Shown here: positions 35,396 through 46,861 of the stretch, piece by piece
Layout: each line of letters opens with the position of its first letter
Position numbering within the stretch: position 1 is the stretch's first letter
From: Macrotrachela quadricornifera
Taxonomy: Eukaryota; Rotifera; Eurotatoria; Philodinida; Philodinidae
DNA: 64,000 nt
Reading direction: 5' to 3'
NCBI GenBank assembly: GCA_022393335.1
Contig: JAJEKB010001426.1
Coordinates: 1,321,394-1,385,393, forward strand
Made by a program: the position numbers and the translations under genes
The notes under the pieces: model-generated
Seen by the model: only the letters and a program-made list of their open reading frames with translations
What the model was told of the DNA's origin: nothing
The model's database searches: none

Positions 35396-36580
35396 CTCAA
35401 AAAAATATTTATATTTTACAATTAATCTCGAATGTTTGTTTATGCGCTATTTATGAAGTTTATCTGCATGTGAAAATATTTGTTTATAAAGATTATATAT
35501 TTATGTAAACTCTACCCAATAGAGAATTCTTTCTGATAAAGTAAAAGATGTATTTCAACATCTAGATTTTTTAATGTTAACATTCCGGTGAATTTTAAAA
35601 TATCCATTAATTCATGACTACTTAGACTCAATATACAGTAAATTTATTTATAATTTCTTCTTTTATATTATTCCCTTTGTGTCCTAATTTCCTTTCTCTT
35701 TCCCCATAAATTATATCGTGTAAAATAAAATTTTCTGTCTAAACGAAATAACAGTCTCTATCGTTAAAAACCTAAATGATATGACATTCAAAAAATCTTT
35801 ATGAAACAACAAGAATAAAAATAATATTTTATATATTTAATAAAAAGGAGAAAGTGACAACTTCTAGTCTCATGAATTTAATTAAGTATAAAAAAATATT
35901 TTATATAAAGAAAGAACTAACAATTTCTATCATTAAGAACGTGATGAAATCAAATAAAACAATCCCGCTAACAAATCCATGTTTCTTTTTGATCTTATAA
36001 AAAGACTCAAGCAAAAGTCAGTATCCTCTATAAAAAAAAGAAAATGTTAATTTCTGTTTTTATACATTAGATCAAATAGTATAAAAAAACATAATTGAAA
36101 AGAAACAAGATCAATCTTTCTACTTTGAATTAAATGTATTAAAAGGAAGTATTTTTAAAATCAATTTTCATACTTAAGAATTGAATTAGGTAAAATAAAC
36201 TATCATATAGAGAAGGAAAGATATTAATCTCTTGTAACGTAGGATATCTTACGTCAGGATTCGAATATTTTTAGATAGGATTCGCTCACGAAGTGGACCA
36301 ACAAAAACAAAAGGTTGACCGGGATACAACTCGACGAGCTCTATCCTATTCACATTTCCGTTTTTTCCAACCATCCTTCTTTCATCCCAAAAAACTCAAA
36401 ATACTCCGAAAAAAACCATTGAAAATCCCAAAATTTCCGTAAAACCTGGTCGGATTCGTTCAGAAAGTGGACCAAGATAGACCTCGACGAGCATTATCGA
36501 ATGGACACCTTTGGAGTTGAATTCTATCAAGCTATCCTTGAGACAATGCTTAATTAATATTTAATTAGTTAATTATTTTA
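35396..36580. other. Intergenic between receptor and piggyBac element
   Basis: AT-rich, no gene. It contains the duplicated segment noted at 36282-36520. Confidence 0.5.
36282..36520. repeat. Two tandem-like copies of a ~65-bp segment
   Basis: GGATTCGCTCACGAAGTGGA at about 36280 recurs as GGATTCGTTCAGAAAGTGGA at about 36453. Both are followed by CTCGACGAGC and a similar tail (TATCCTATTCACA against TATCGAATGGACA). The period is about 172 bp. Its nature is unknown. Confidence 0.55.
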
Positions 36581-36793
36581 TTAACCACTTGACTGTTAAG
36601 TTTTTTTTAAACTATCTGGTAAACTTTTTGCAAAATAGTTTTTACAAATTCGTAGATAATTAAGGATAGTAAAAGACGTTAGCGGACAAATATACTTTAT
36701 TGTTTCATATAGAAAACAAGAATTGCTTACTCAATAATAAAGCACAAAAAACTTTGTTCTAGAAAACTGTGTTTTCAAAATTGAAAGTTTCGC

Positions 36794-38828
36794 TCAAAAG
36801 TTCAATACTGTATGATAAATACGAAAACATGGATCAACGCAAAGTCCAACATCACAAATTAAACATTCTTATCTTGATTCATGTCTTGTCCAGTTAGTTT
36901 TTTTTTCTGTACGACTACAAACGTAACATCGTCTTGCTGGAAGCTGCCTGGTTTCACTTGAAGGAATCAAAGATGGAAAATGCCGTCCAACTAACCGTGC
37001 TGGTGTAGGTTCACTTGATGGTCTCCCTTTTATGACTAGGTGTCCCGGTAAATTATCCTGTAAATTTTGTTCCAGTAGAGAACAAGCGAGGGCTATACGA
37101 AATTGAAGTTGTGTCATTACATCATAACCTGTTTCCTGAGTTCGTATTTTATATAAATGATATGAATTCAATATAGCCAAATCAAGTAAAACCATAAATA
37201 TTTTCTCAATCTTTATCGAGGTATACAATAAGAAGCTATCAATTGATCGGTCCTATCGACACCACCCATTGTGTCATTATATTCATGAACACATGTTGGT
37301 TTTTCAACTTGAGTTTGTCTCTTCTGAATGATTGTAATATTGTTTTCATGATATGTTGATAATACATGAACATATTTTTTCTCAAACCATTTTAATGCCA
37401 TCAAATTTCCGTAATATCTTGTAATTCTTTCATTCCTTTTGAGCTTAGAATTTCTAAAATTGGGTGAAAGACTTTTTCGATTTGAACGAACTGTTCCAAC
37501 GGCATCTGTTTTTCTCTTGACGAGGTATAGAAACAGTTCTGGTGAGGAATAATAATTACCAATTATGATACAGTGACCTAAATCCAGATAATCTTCCGCC
37601 GATGTCATCACTATTCGACTTGATAACGACGAATCACTAAATTTGTCACTGTAATTTGTATCGCGACCAGTATAAATAATAAAATCGAGAATATAACCAT
37701 TTATATCACATAACATGAAAAATTTAAATCCAAATTGTGCTCTTTTCAACGGAATATATTGTTTCCACGATGGGCGACCCTTGTACATATGCAAGCTTTC
37801 GTCAACATCTAAAAATCTTCCTGGTTTGTACAGTCTTTTGAATGAAGAACGTAGGGCTTCGATAACTGGCCAGATCTTTTTCAATTTGTTATCGGGACCT
37901 TGATCGGTTTCAAAATGTAACATTTTGAGTAATATTTGAAATTGATCAGCACTCATAATTTTATTGAAAATCGGTGTAGCTAAAAGTTCATCGGTCGAAA
38001 AATACATCTGAAGTTCCGGTTTTCTTATTATCCCTTGTAATCAGAGATGTCCATCGCGGCGCTGCCGCTACCGCTGCCGCCGTGGCGGTCGCGGCAGCGG
38101 CAGCGGCAGAGTTTTTACAAAAACCATTGCGGCGCGGCAGCGGCGCGGTAGCAATTTTAATAATACCGTCGCGACGCGGTGCGGCAGCGATAAGTTTTTT
38201 TAACGACGCGTCGCGGCAGCTTTTCTAGAAAAAAATTTAAAAAACTCATGAATTTACAGATAATCTTGACATTGATGTCTGCTGCACTATAAGACTTGAC
38301 GAACCTGAACGATTAGCGACAGTAGCTCTAGTTTAAACCAGTCACAGCCTTGAAAATCGAGAGATTTTTAAAAATACCATCGCGGCAGCGGCAAGCTTTT
38401 TTAGTGTCACAACGCGGCGCAGCGCGGCAGCGGCAGACTCTCAGCCGCGATGGACATCTCTGCTTGTAATATCAGTAACGCAATAAAAACATTAAATTCA
38501 TCAATATTTGTTGAAATCCATTTATTTATACGTGAATATTGCTGACGAGGATTGGAATTTTTACATACATTATCAGTGTAGCGATTTGTTTCATATACAA
38601 TTATTTGTACTAAATCTCTAGGAAAAATATAATTCCAAAATTCAATAGGAGTTTGAGCTCCTTTGACTTGAACTTTGCGATTGCCAACAAACTGAAATGG
38701 ATCTCTATTGACATTGGAGCAACGGTCCATTTAGTTAAATCAATTTCTTCATTGGTGTCAGGCAAAGATGAACTGGACGTTGACAAGCTATCGTCAGTAT
38801 CACTGTAAGAATAGTTGCTTGATATCAT
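36794..38828 (-). pseudogene. piggyBac transposase, multiply disabled
   Basis: The gene runs from a likely ATG at 38828 (acidic/Ser-rich N-terminus) to a stop at 36794. Family marks: TPIEFWNYIFPRDLVQ and ETNRY in the N-terminal part, DVDESLHMYKGRPSWKQYI (first catalytic Asp), IIIGNYYSSPELF where the family has DNxxTS, and YNDTMGGVDRTDQ (third Asp). A C-terminal Cys-rich zinc-binding block has RRCYVCSR, CLICDVGLCVDPCF and YHT. Damage: a frameshift near 38735, the MITE insertion at 38042, replacement of the second catalytic Asp by Gly, a frameshift near 37220, and a TAA just before the CLIC motif (about 36877). Sequence on both sides of the MITE continues in one frame once the insert and its 8-bp duplicate are ignored. 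Confidence 0.9.
38042..38462. mobile_element. 421-bp hAT-type MITE nested in piggyBac
   Basis: The ends are CAGAGATGTCCATCGCGGC at 38042 and its exact complement ending at 38462. An 8-bp target duplication CTTGTAAT flanks it at 38034-38041 and 38463-38470. Eight-bp duplications and CA...TG ends are hAT features. The interior is GC-rich, made of GCGGCAGC/GCTGCCGC words on both sides of an AT-rich middle. It has no coding capacity. Confidence 0.9.
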
Positions 38829-39626
38829 TCTGATTTTGTCGAAAAAACTTGATCGAGCAATAGAGAATATCAGCAAATGAAAATATATCTTAGATCCGGT
38901 AAAACATTGTTATGTATATGATGTTGATTTCAAAACTAAGCACACACACAAACTTTTAACGTACGTAGAGAATATAAATCTGAAATAATGGAATATACCA
39001 ATGATGAATAGGATACAGTTGAAATATACCTTAGTGACATCATGAAAAAAGGAAGGAAAACGCCATAGAAAACAGTATGGAAAAATACTGTGAGCTTTCT
39101 CTCTAGCTAAGCCATGTCTGCAATAAGGAAAGAGAGAGTACACTCATCGATGAATGTATATCAAAATGAATGAATATGAAAAACAGACTGCACACACATA
39201 TAAGAAAAGAAACAGAACACGAAATAAAGAGGCACAAAACACTATGTGAATAGAACAGAGAAGGAAGGTCTCTAAGAGTGACGTACTGCAGAGGAGAAAG
39301 AGAAATGATAGTAAGGACACTCGTCATCGCTGACAAATACCTTTACTGGAAGAAAGAGAACAAAAGAAAGAGCTTCACTGAACAAAACATATACAATAAA
39401 CTGATTTTAATCTTATTCAACTTTTTCCCTTCCTATTATGTAATTTCAAGAGCGAGGAACATAGTCGACATGAGGCATCAGAATCACTAGAGTAAGCAAA
39501 AATAGATGCAGGATGTTAGAGCCAACCCATAGCACACAAAAAACAGATATAAGGAATTATAGTCTTCATGTTTGCAATAAAAATTTCTCTGACAGATATA
39601 TACGTCGTTAACAGTCAAGTGGTTAA

Positions 39627-40217
39627 TCAAATTTTTCGCGCAAAAAGAGCTAAACTTTTTGATTTTGAATCGATGCAGTTCTTGTCAATATCAATACCTC
39701 AATATCAGTCAAGATCAATCCCAATATCACTCAATAGTAAATGGTTTGTTATTGACGTTATTGGTATTATGACACTCCTATCACTAACTCATATTTGTTT
39801 ACACATAATAGTGAATACTGATTAAGAAGTTTCAATAGTAACCAGTTAAAAGCGATGAATCCTCTAGCGCAGAGAAAAACATGAGAAATGGCAGAAGTTT
39901 AATGTCGTAGAACGTTTTTAATGTGAATTAAAACCACTTGTTTGGCCGAAAGCCTATAAATATTTTTTTTCTGTTGTGATTGCGAAAGTGCCATCAATTC
40001 AGCCAAATCACTAGGTCTTAGGACGCGATAGAACGCTGTTTTATAAAAGAAAAGTTGGTATTCATTTGATAGAGAAGGAGAAGCAAAGTTAAAATGCTAA
40101 AGAATCCCAAATCCGCTGTTTCCCCCTTGGAAAAAGTTCTAAATGCTTTAACAAGGGTCAAAAAAACCATTTCATAAACTCTGCGGTAAACTAACGTTGT
40201 CGATTTTTCTTATTTAG
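39627..40217. other. Intergenic, nothing recognised
   Basis: Sequence between the piggyBac right end and the KDZ-like relic. No gene supported. Confidence 0.45.
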
Positions 40218-40662
40218 TTATCTTGTAATGTGAAGAAAGATGACATTCCATTAGTTGATTTACGAGAAAGAGCAATGGGTGTACTGGTAGTTGCAACAGG
40301 CAAGAATGTAATCCTCGATTTTGCAGAACTAATTCGAACGGAAAGCCAGAAGGAGGTGTTAGATCTTCTAACACATGTTTTCAAATGTAACCAGAAGCTA
40401 CCGCGTATAATTGTGTATGATGCAGGTAAAACATTTATCACGCCATTTAAAAATTAATATAATCACTGCTCTCAATGATTTAGGTTGTTTATTACAACAA
40501 TATGTCAAAGACCAATGGACCAAAGGATTTATGAAGCGATCACAGGCAACCATGATCGTGGCAACATCAAGATATTTAATAGATAGATTTCATTTAACAA
40601 ATCATAAAAAAGTAAAATATTCTCTGAGCTGTGATTCCTATTATTTACAAAAAAAATTGTGA
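40218..40662 (+). pseudogene. KDZ-like transposase fragment with one intron
   Basis: Two pieces join across a 58-bp GT/AG intron (40426-40483) to read IIVYDAGCLLQQYVKDQW. That resembles the KDZ-type pattern of YDxxCxL. Downstream, LIDRFHLTNHKKVKYS matches the DxFHxxNH element. The upstream part, GVLVVATGKNVILDFAEL and TESQKEVLDLLTHVF, fits the RNase H-like core leading to the catalytic Asp. Only the middle of a transposase is left; the start is an AG acceptor and upstream exons were not found. Family assignment is from memory of motifs. Confidence 0.5.
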
Positions 40663-40744
40663 CTGAATTTTTATGTATGATGGCCTTGTAAAAAAAACTG
40701 ACTACAAATATCGATTAAAATGCGATTATAATCATACGATTTTA

Positions 40745-40832
40745 ATCGATTATTTCAATTATTATAATCATAATCGATCCTTCTTAATGTCGAACATCAA
40801 TTATAATCATAATAATTGAAATAATCGGTTTA
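40745..40832. repeat. Imperfect inverted repeat (AT-rich hairpin)
   Basis: GATTATTTCAATTATTATAA at about 40748 pairs with TTATAATAATTGAAATAATC-like sequence at about 40800-40830. The arms are about 30 bp and the loop about 20 bp. It is probably the core of a small MITE. Confidence 0.6.
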
Positions 40833-40839
40833 AACCGTA

Positions 40840-41520
40840 TACTTTCATGATTATTGATGTTTAAATCACTGATTCAAGTAATATGACCATAGTCCATTTT
40901 TAATCGACTTTCATCTCCCTAAACTTGAGTTTTTTTCTATTTTTTTGTACATAGACAATCATAGTCGTGATACTTTTCCAATAAAAAAGAATGAAGTTTG
41001 GAAGATTATATGAACTGCCTCCCTCACTTGTATTCAATTTCTATAAAACGACTTCGATTCTTCATCTTAATTTTCAGGTCATCCTCTATCAATCGTGTTT
41101 CAAAGAACTATCATGAATGTTTCAATCAAAAAGTCTTAAAAAATTTACTTTTTCATTGCAGATGACACAATGCACAAAGCAATGAAAACAACAATTATAA
41201 TAAACTAACTAACTACACTTCAGGCAATGAATGTCTCACATACTATCACACTAAGACTTCAAGAAAAACACATGTTATGAAACAATGAGCAACAAAGAGA
41301 TGGCACTAGAACCATCTTACTCAGTGCTCCAAGCTCAAAAAAGAATTATCAGAAGGTGTGAGGAGATAGAAATTTGAGAGATGCGGCGTCTCTACAGGAG
41401 ATTTGTCTCTGACACCAATTGGAAGATACATGTAATAAACGAACAATGTGTTATGAGGCAATGTCGCATCTCTCATGGCATCTCCAGCATGCCCAATTTT
41501 CTGGATATGTGGCACTGCTG
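40840..41520. other. Intergenic, nothing recognised
   Basis: No supported gene. It ends at the left break of duplication copy B. Confidence 0.45.
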
Positions 41521-42461
41521 GTAGAAAATGATCTTTCTGTTGCTGCAACAGACACTGCTAGTATTGCAAATATTTAGGACGAACGATTTAAATTAGCGTA
41601 AAATGATTTAATACGAAGAAGCACATTCCAAGTAAAAATAATATTTTTTTGTTCCTTGTTAAACTTTTCATCTAATTCCGTTAAGTTGTTTCCATGAAGG
41701 TTTTATAATCTTCTTCGTATATTTGACGAAAAAATGTGCTAAAATCAAGTTCTTTACTCATCTAAACCAATGTTAAATCAAACTAAGCATATTATTTGTA
41801 TAATATATATTTTTATTAAAAATCTAATCAGACCAAACTTGTATTGTGGGGGAGGGGTCCTCTAGGCCCAACTATGAATACGTCCTTGATTGATTGTTGA
41901 CAGAAAATCGATTCTTGAAAAGCAAGAATTGAAACGTAGCAGATTAGTTTGTCTTTTCGTCAAAAGATTGATTGATCTATTTTTTAATTAATAAAGCAGT
42001 TTTAAAACATTTTATTGTGATATTCGTAATCACTACTATTGAATCTACAAACACATGTGGTTCTTACTCGTGAAAAATGAAAGTTTTTTCTTTCTGTTAC
42101 TTGTGGGCGACGACACCCACAAATATTGTCAATATCGTTTTCATGAGATAAAATTGAAAAGAGTAATCACGAATGATTCGTTATTCAAACCTGATACAAA
42201 TCAATCGATTCTATGATGGATCGCAAAACACCCCTTCCATATCCTTCTTCGTTTTCGTCACGATGACGAAGCTAAGAAAGATAAGGACAAAGTACGAAAG
42301 GATCAAACATCATGTATACAACATACATTTGACTATGATACTAATAGATAACGTCACACACAACAAAAACAATATTTTTGCATGGAACGAATGACGCAAG
42401 CACAAATATTATATTATATAAAGAATAAAGTCTTTTTTTCCATGTCATACTATAATCAAAA

Positions 42462-43128
42462 ATGTATTTGATATTACTTATTACAGTATTCATTCTTNNN
42501 NNNNNNNNNNNNNNNNNNNNNNNNNNNNNNNNNNNNNNNNNNNNNNNNNNNNNNNNNNNNNNNNNNNNNNNNNNNNNNNNNNNNNNNNNNNNNNNNNNNN
42601 NNNNNNNNNNNNNNNNNNNNNNNNNNNNNNNNNNNNNNNNNNNNNNNNNNNNNNNNNNNNNNNNNNNNNNNNNNNNNNNNNNNNNNNNNNNNNNNNNNNN
42701 NNNNNNNNNNNNNNNNNNNNNNNNNNNNNNNNNNNNNNNNNNNNNNNNNNNNNNNNNNNNNNNNNNNNNNNNNNNNNNNNNNNNNNNNNNNNNNNNNNNN
42801 NNNNNNNNNNNNNNNNNNNNNNNNNNNNNNNNNNNNNNNNNNNNNNNNNNNNNNNNNNNNNNNNNNNNNNNNNNNNNNNNNNNNNNNNNNNNNNNNNTCA
42901 ATTCGACGTCCTGTAGGATTTATTCCATTTTCAATTGGAAAAAAATCTTGTCCTGGTGAATCTCTAGCAAATATGGAACTTTTTCTTTTCTTTAGTAATA
43001 TAATTAGACAATACAATTTTCATGTTGCAAATAAGGACAAACAAATCAATTCAAGAAAATTTTATCACACAAGTTTAACGCGTGCACCTTTTGATTATGA
43101 AATCTCATTTGTTAAAAGATCATTTTAA
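42462..43128 (+). CDS. Cytochrome P450, second copy, mostly hidden by a gap
   Basis: The first 12 codons (MYLILLITVFIL) and the last 77 codons, including the heme-binding FSIGKKSCPGE, are visible. They are nearly identical to the 26795-28297 gene; all visible codons are open. The gap stands for 1236 bp in copy A. A true length of 400 would break the frame because it is not a multiple of three, so 400 is probably a placeholder. Whether the gene is intact cannot be told from this sequence. Confidence 0.75.
42498..42897. other. Assembly gap of exactly 400 N
   Basis: A run of 400 N. It falls in the part of the P450 that is duplicated at high identity, a usual place for assembly to fail. Confidence 0.95.
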
Positions 43129-43719
43129 ATAAAAATAAATTTATAGGCTTTTTTTATACTCATACTAGTCTTCTTTTAAAAAAAGATGCTTCGTATAATT
43201 CATATTGTACAAGGATCACATTAATGTGAATCACTACTACTGTTATGATCGAATAAATTATTCTTTTTTAGTATGCGTTAAGAGTCAATGTGACACTCGA
43301 AAGTGCTTACATTACCTAATAATTGAAATTAATTTTCATATTTAAATGTGAAATGCACAATTGATTGTTATCCATGCACATTATATACCAAGCAGCTTGT
43401 AGTAGTAATAAGAGGACGAGATAGGCCGAGAGTAAAAAGGAAGAAAAAACACAAAACTCATATCCTCGTGTGCTATTTTTCCCTGCTCTTTCATTCATTC
43501 TACCTGAATAAAGGTGATCGGTTTTAAGAGGTATGACTCATGCCTATTTATCAATAATTTAACTCGTTTGTTCCGAAAGAAATGATCAAGATTATCTTTT
43601 TTCCTGTATTGAAACTCATTCCAAAAGAAAAATATCATCATAAAAACGAGAGCGACTTAGATCATATGTCTGTATATTTTTTAATTTTTTCTGAGTATAC
43701 TGTTTGACATAAACACCTC

Positions 43720-43971
43720 GTGATTGTTCATTGGTTATACTGTATAAATTCTGAGCTAAGACAAAATGATATCAGTGAAGCAACCGAAGTCCTACACAAA
43801 ATTGCTGCTGTAAAATCTGTTGTTGTGAGTCTGGAAGTAGAGAGAAGAAAAGAAACAACAAAACAAACTGTAAATAGGTATAGGCAAAAAAAACACAGTC
43901 CCAATGCTTTCGTAGTCATGCAGTTTTTTCTTCTTAACCAGACAGAGAAAGTCTTTAAAAAAAATGCATAA
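43720..43971 (+). pseudogene. Short helical protein fragment, unrecognised
   Basis: An 83-codon frame with an amphipathic middle (VLHKIAAVKSVVV, RRKETTKQTVNRYRQ). It is faintly like the TFIIS N-terminal/LW domain (pattern L-x-x-L...T-x-x-T-V-N-x-x-R). The matching copy A sequence (28408-28560) has stops in this frame, so either A has decayed or the frame is chance. Low confidence. Confidence 0.2.
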
Positions 43972-44953
43972 AAACGCATTAGAAATTCATAAAAGCGGCG
44001 TTTTTAGGAAATTTTTATTAGGTTTTTTTTGTAGAATCCACGACATCTTAATCTGACTTAAAAAAAACTCCATTATTTCGCGTTATTCATAGCCATTTTA
44101 CTCGTATTTGCTAGCTCACTTATGAACATGTTTTCATACGTCAGAAATCACTTCGTTTTTTTAATGTTATTGAAAGAGGTTTAACTCGTTTTCGCAAATT
44201 GCAAGTTAGGCATATTATTGTATGCCAAATTTCGCTTTGCAATTTCACGGCATTTAGAAAGACTACGGATAGATTAACGCACTGAAAAGCTCACTTGTTT
44301 TTGTACTGTAAAATATAGTGCATAAGCTGATGTTGTTTCATCTTTATCTTTTCAACTCGTATCCCTTATCCCTGAGATATACCCCTACATCAGTATTTAT
44401 TTGGTAAATATTTATATTCATACCTTGCTGAGTACATCGCTACATTAAAACTCACATGGATGTACGTCTATATCCTAGCCGTGTGGTACAGATTTGTACG
44501 TTCCCCATACAGGTATATGTGTATACGTTACTCGTGTAGGTAAAAGTCAATAGGTTACTCTTAGGGATATATCGGCGTGACCACACATTACAGAATTTCA
44601 TTTTTCCACATTACCACTTCTCTAACTTCGTGATAATAGAAGTAAACCATCTGAAATTTTTATCATAGATAAGGTTTATAGAGATTTCTTACCAGTAAAA
44701 ATTTCATTGATTTCTCTTTGATCATAGCTGAGTTATTTAGTAAAATGTTGTCCATTAAGAAATTTCAATAATTGGACAAATTTTCTTAGGGTAGCTTGGA
44801 TTTTACTGTTTTCTTACGAAATGTGATGTCACACAAACAAACTTTATATATAAAAGTTGTTCAGCTTTTAACAGGCTCTTAAAATATCAAATGATTTTTG
44901 ATGCAACGTAGCTGCATCAAATAAAAGATGTATAATATCATCATTACGGAGTT
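43972..44953. other. Intergenic, nothing recognised
   Basis: No gene seen. A small hairpin GGCATATTATTGTATGCC lies near 44212. Confidence 0.5.
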
Positions 44954-46861
44954 TCACCATTTTTTTAATTTAAGAATAAGGCAGGTTTTATCATCTGAAA
45001 TTTCAAGTAGTTGAATTACAAATTCATTTTCAGTTAATCCACAAGTATTACAGCAACATTTTCTTTCATTCAATAGTTCAGTTTTATTGTCATAACAAAA
45101 ACTACATGATAGATAATACCTACTAATACATAATAAGAAGAAATGTATAACAAACAAAAACATATTAGAAGTTGAATGTAATTTTTTCTGTACTATTTGA
45201 GTAAATTTTACATTCAATTCTATTAACATCTAAAACAATCATTGAATGTATCTTTTGAATATCAGGTACAGTAAGCATGTTCAATTTCACTGGTTAGTAA
45301 TTCATCAATAAAAATTGAACGATTCTTTTGTTTAACCAAATTTAGAAAATCAATACCATTTTTGCAGAGTTTACCAACCATAACATCTTGATAAACCATT
45401 CGTTTAATTGTTCCTTCAAGTTCATCGACTACTCCTTGAAATCTTTCCTCACGACTAATCATCTGGTTCGGCTACAACTTTTTATATTACTCGTAATTAA
45501 ATAATTATTTTTGCATAAGAAAATTATTGCTCAAAGACACTATAAATTTACTTTCAAATTCTGCTTTAGCTTCACTCACCTTTGCCATGATTATTGGCAA
45601 AGAAATTCCATGATAATTTGATTGAAAACTATTGAAATAAAAATATCAAATTTTTAAACAAATATCTCTACTTCAATTGACATGCACTTCCATCACTAAA
45701 TATAATTAACTCTTTCGATGATGGTACAAATACTTTAAAATGTGTTCAAGACATTTAGATACTGTATACTTATTGTGTGGTAGATCATTCGATACTATAA
45801 TCATTGGATAAGTAGTCGATTTAGTCCATACATAAGCAGTAAATAATAGTAATTGTTTTCCTGACCAATGTACACTTTGAATTTCATTTTGTTCGACGAT
45901 AGAAAAATTCTCGGAATAATCGACTTGTACTAAACAACATTCTTCATTTAAATTTTCCTTCATTAATTCAAAAAACAACTGATCGTTGTCATTTAACAAA
46001 GACATGAAATCAAAAATGTTTGATCTTATTTTCTAATGTTTTAACACATTCAAGAATAGAACCTTCATAATCGATTTTCACAGCTTTACCATCTGTAGAT
46101 GTTGACCACAACGTACATTTATTTATAATAAGTTCATCAATAATTTTATTTTGAATTCTATCTTTAAAAAATGTATCACATTTATTGCACTTACTGAACA
46201 TACATAATTAATTTGTATCATCACAAACAATTATTTGTATAAAACAGTTAATGATCGTAAATCTCGAAACATAGATCGACCTACTTTAATATCTGGATTT
46301 TCTTCAAGAAATAATTGATGTAATTCACGAAGTGAATAAAGTAGATAGCATTTTTGTAAAATATTTTTAACATCATTTTTTTTAAAAGTAGTTACATCTT
46401 TTTCACCTGAAGCTTGATAACTGAAATCGTCACGATAATAATATTGATCAATTTTATCTTTAATAGTTGTCGGTAATGATCGATTAATCCGTTCATATCT
46501 ATTGTTTAACTTCAGTATGTATAAATCTTGAGCTATCTGCTGAATTAATTCGATCTGTTTATCTTTATTTATTGGTAATACATTCGTAATTCATTTTAAT
46601 GTGTTGGCCTTTGCTTGTTTTGTTGGAAAGAATAACATAACTGGTGATGAAGCAATTTGATTTTCTTTTCCTTTGTTTTCTCACGAAACCTACGAAAATT
46701 TTCGTGTTGACGTAAACATAATGCATTTAATTTAGGTAATGATATTTTTGCACAAACCAATCGTTTACGTTTACGATCTTTTCTTTCATTATCTGACTCA
46801 ATCCTGCCAGCTTCTTTTTTTCTCGATAGCGTCGAGCTCTTTCAGCGCCAGAAAGAACCAT
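44954..46861 (-). pseudogene. Decayed DDE-type transposase of a widespread unnamed metazoan family
   Basis: The minus-strand order matches a family seen as uncharacterised proteins in many invertebrate genomes. A basic start MVLSGAERARRYREKKK is at 46861. Then KIDQYYYRDDFSYQASGEKD, QKCYLLYSLRELHQLF and GRSMFRDLRS follow. Next come CLVQVDYSENFSIVEQNEIQ (likely first catalytic Asp) and VHWSGKQLLLFTAYVW. FSDGSACQLK (second Asp) and FANNHGKG lead across a 145-bp GT/AG intron (45579-45435) into GVVDELEGTIKRMV (third acidic site). A Cys-rich tail (CCCNTCG) ends near 44954. Frameshifts near 46830 and 46005, and stops, disable it. The assignment is from remembered motif order. Confidence 0.6.

Larger units (their letters stand above)
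36585..39622. mobile_element. Complete piggyBac transposon copy (inactive)
   Basis: The ends are perfect 15-bp inverted repeats: CCACTTGACTGTTAA at 36585 and its complement ending at 39622. They are flanked by TTAA at 36581-36584 and 39623-36626 equivalent position 39623-39626, the target duplication typical of piggyBac. The 3038-bp copy carries a dead transposase gene on the minus strand and a nested MITE at 38042-38462. Without the MITE and its duplicate it would be about 2.6 kb, a normal size. Confidence 0.9.
41521..43937. repeat. Segmental duplication, copy B (hAT relic + P450)
   Basis: Direct-orientation partner of 25736-28561. Copy B lost 182 bp of the hAT relic, joined at AATAATATT near 41640. 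It keeps about 65 bp (41695-41760, still hAT-like) that A lost, and keeps about 570 bp (43215-43785) absent from A. Each copy has therefore decayed on its own. A 400-N gap covers most of its P450. Confidence 0.85.

Noticed and set aside
38610..39825. Several 70-90-codon frames right of the piggyBac transposase start
   Set aside because: Except for the transposase N-terminus up to about 38828, these are low-complexity frames on both strands in the element's non-coding end.
42341..43016. Three long frames through the N gap, on both strands
   Set aside because: They are open only because N codons contain no stops; only the P450 frame has support.
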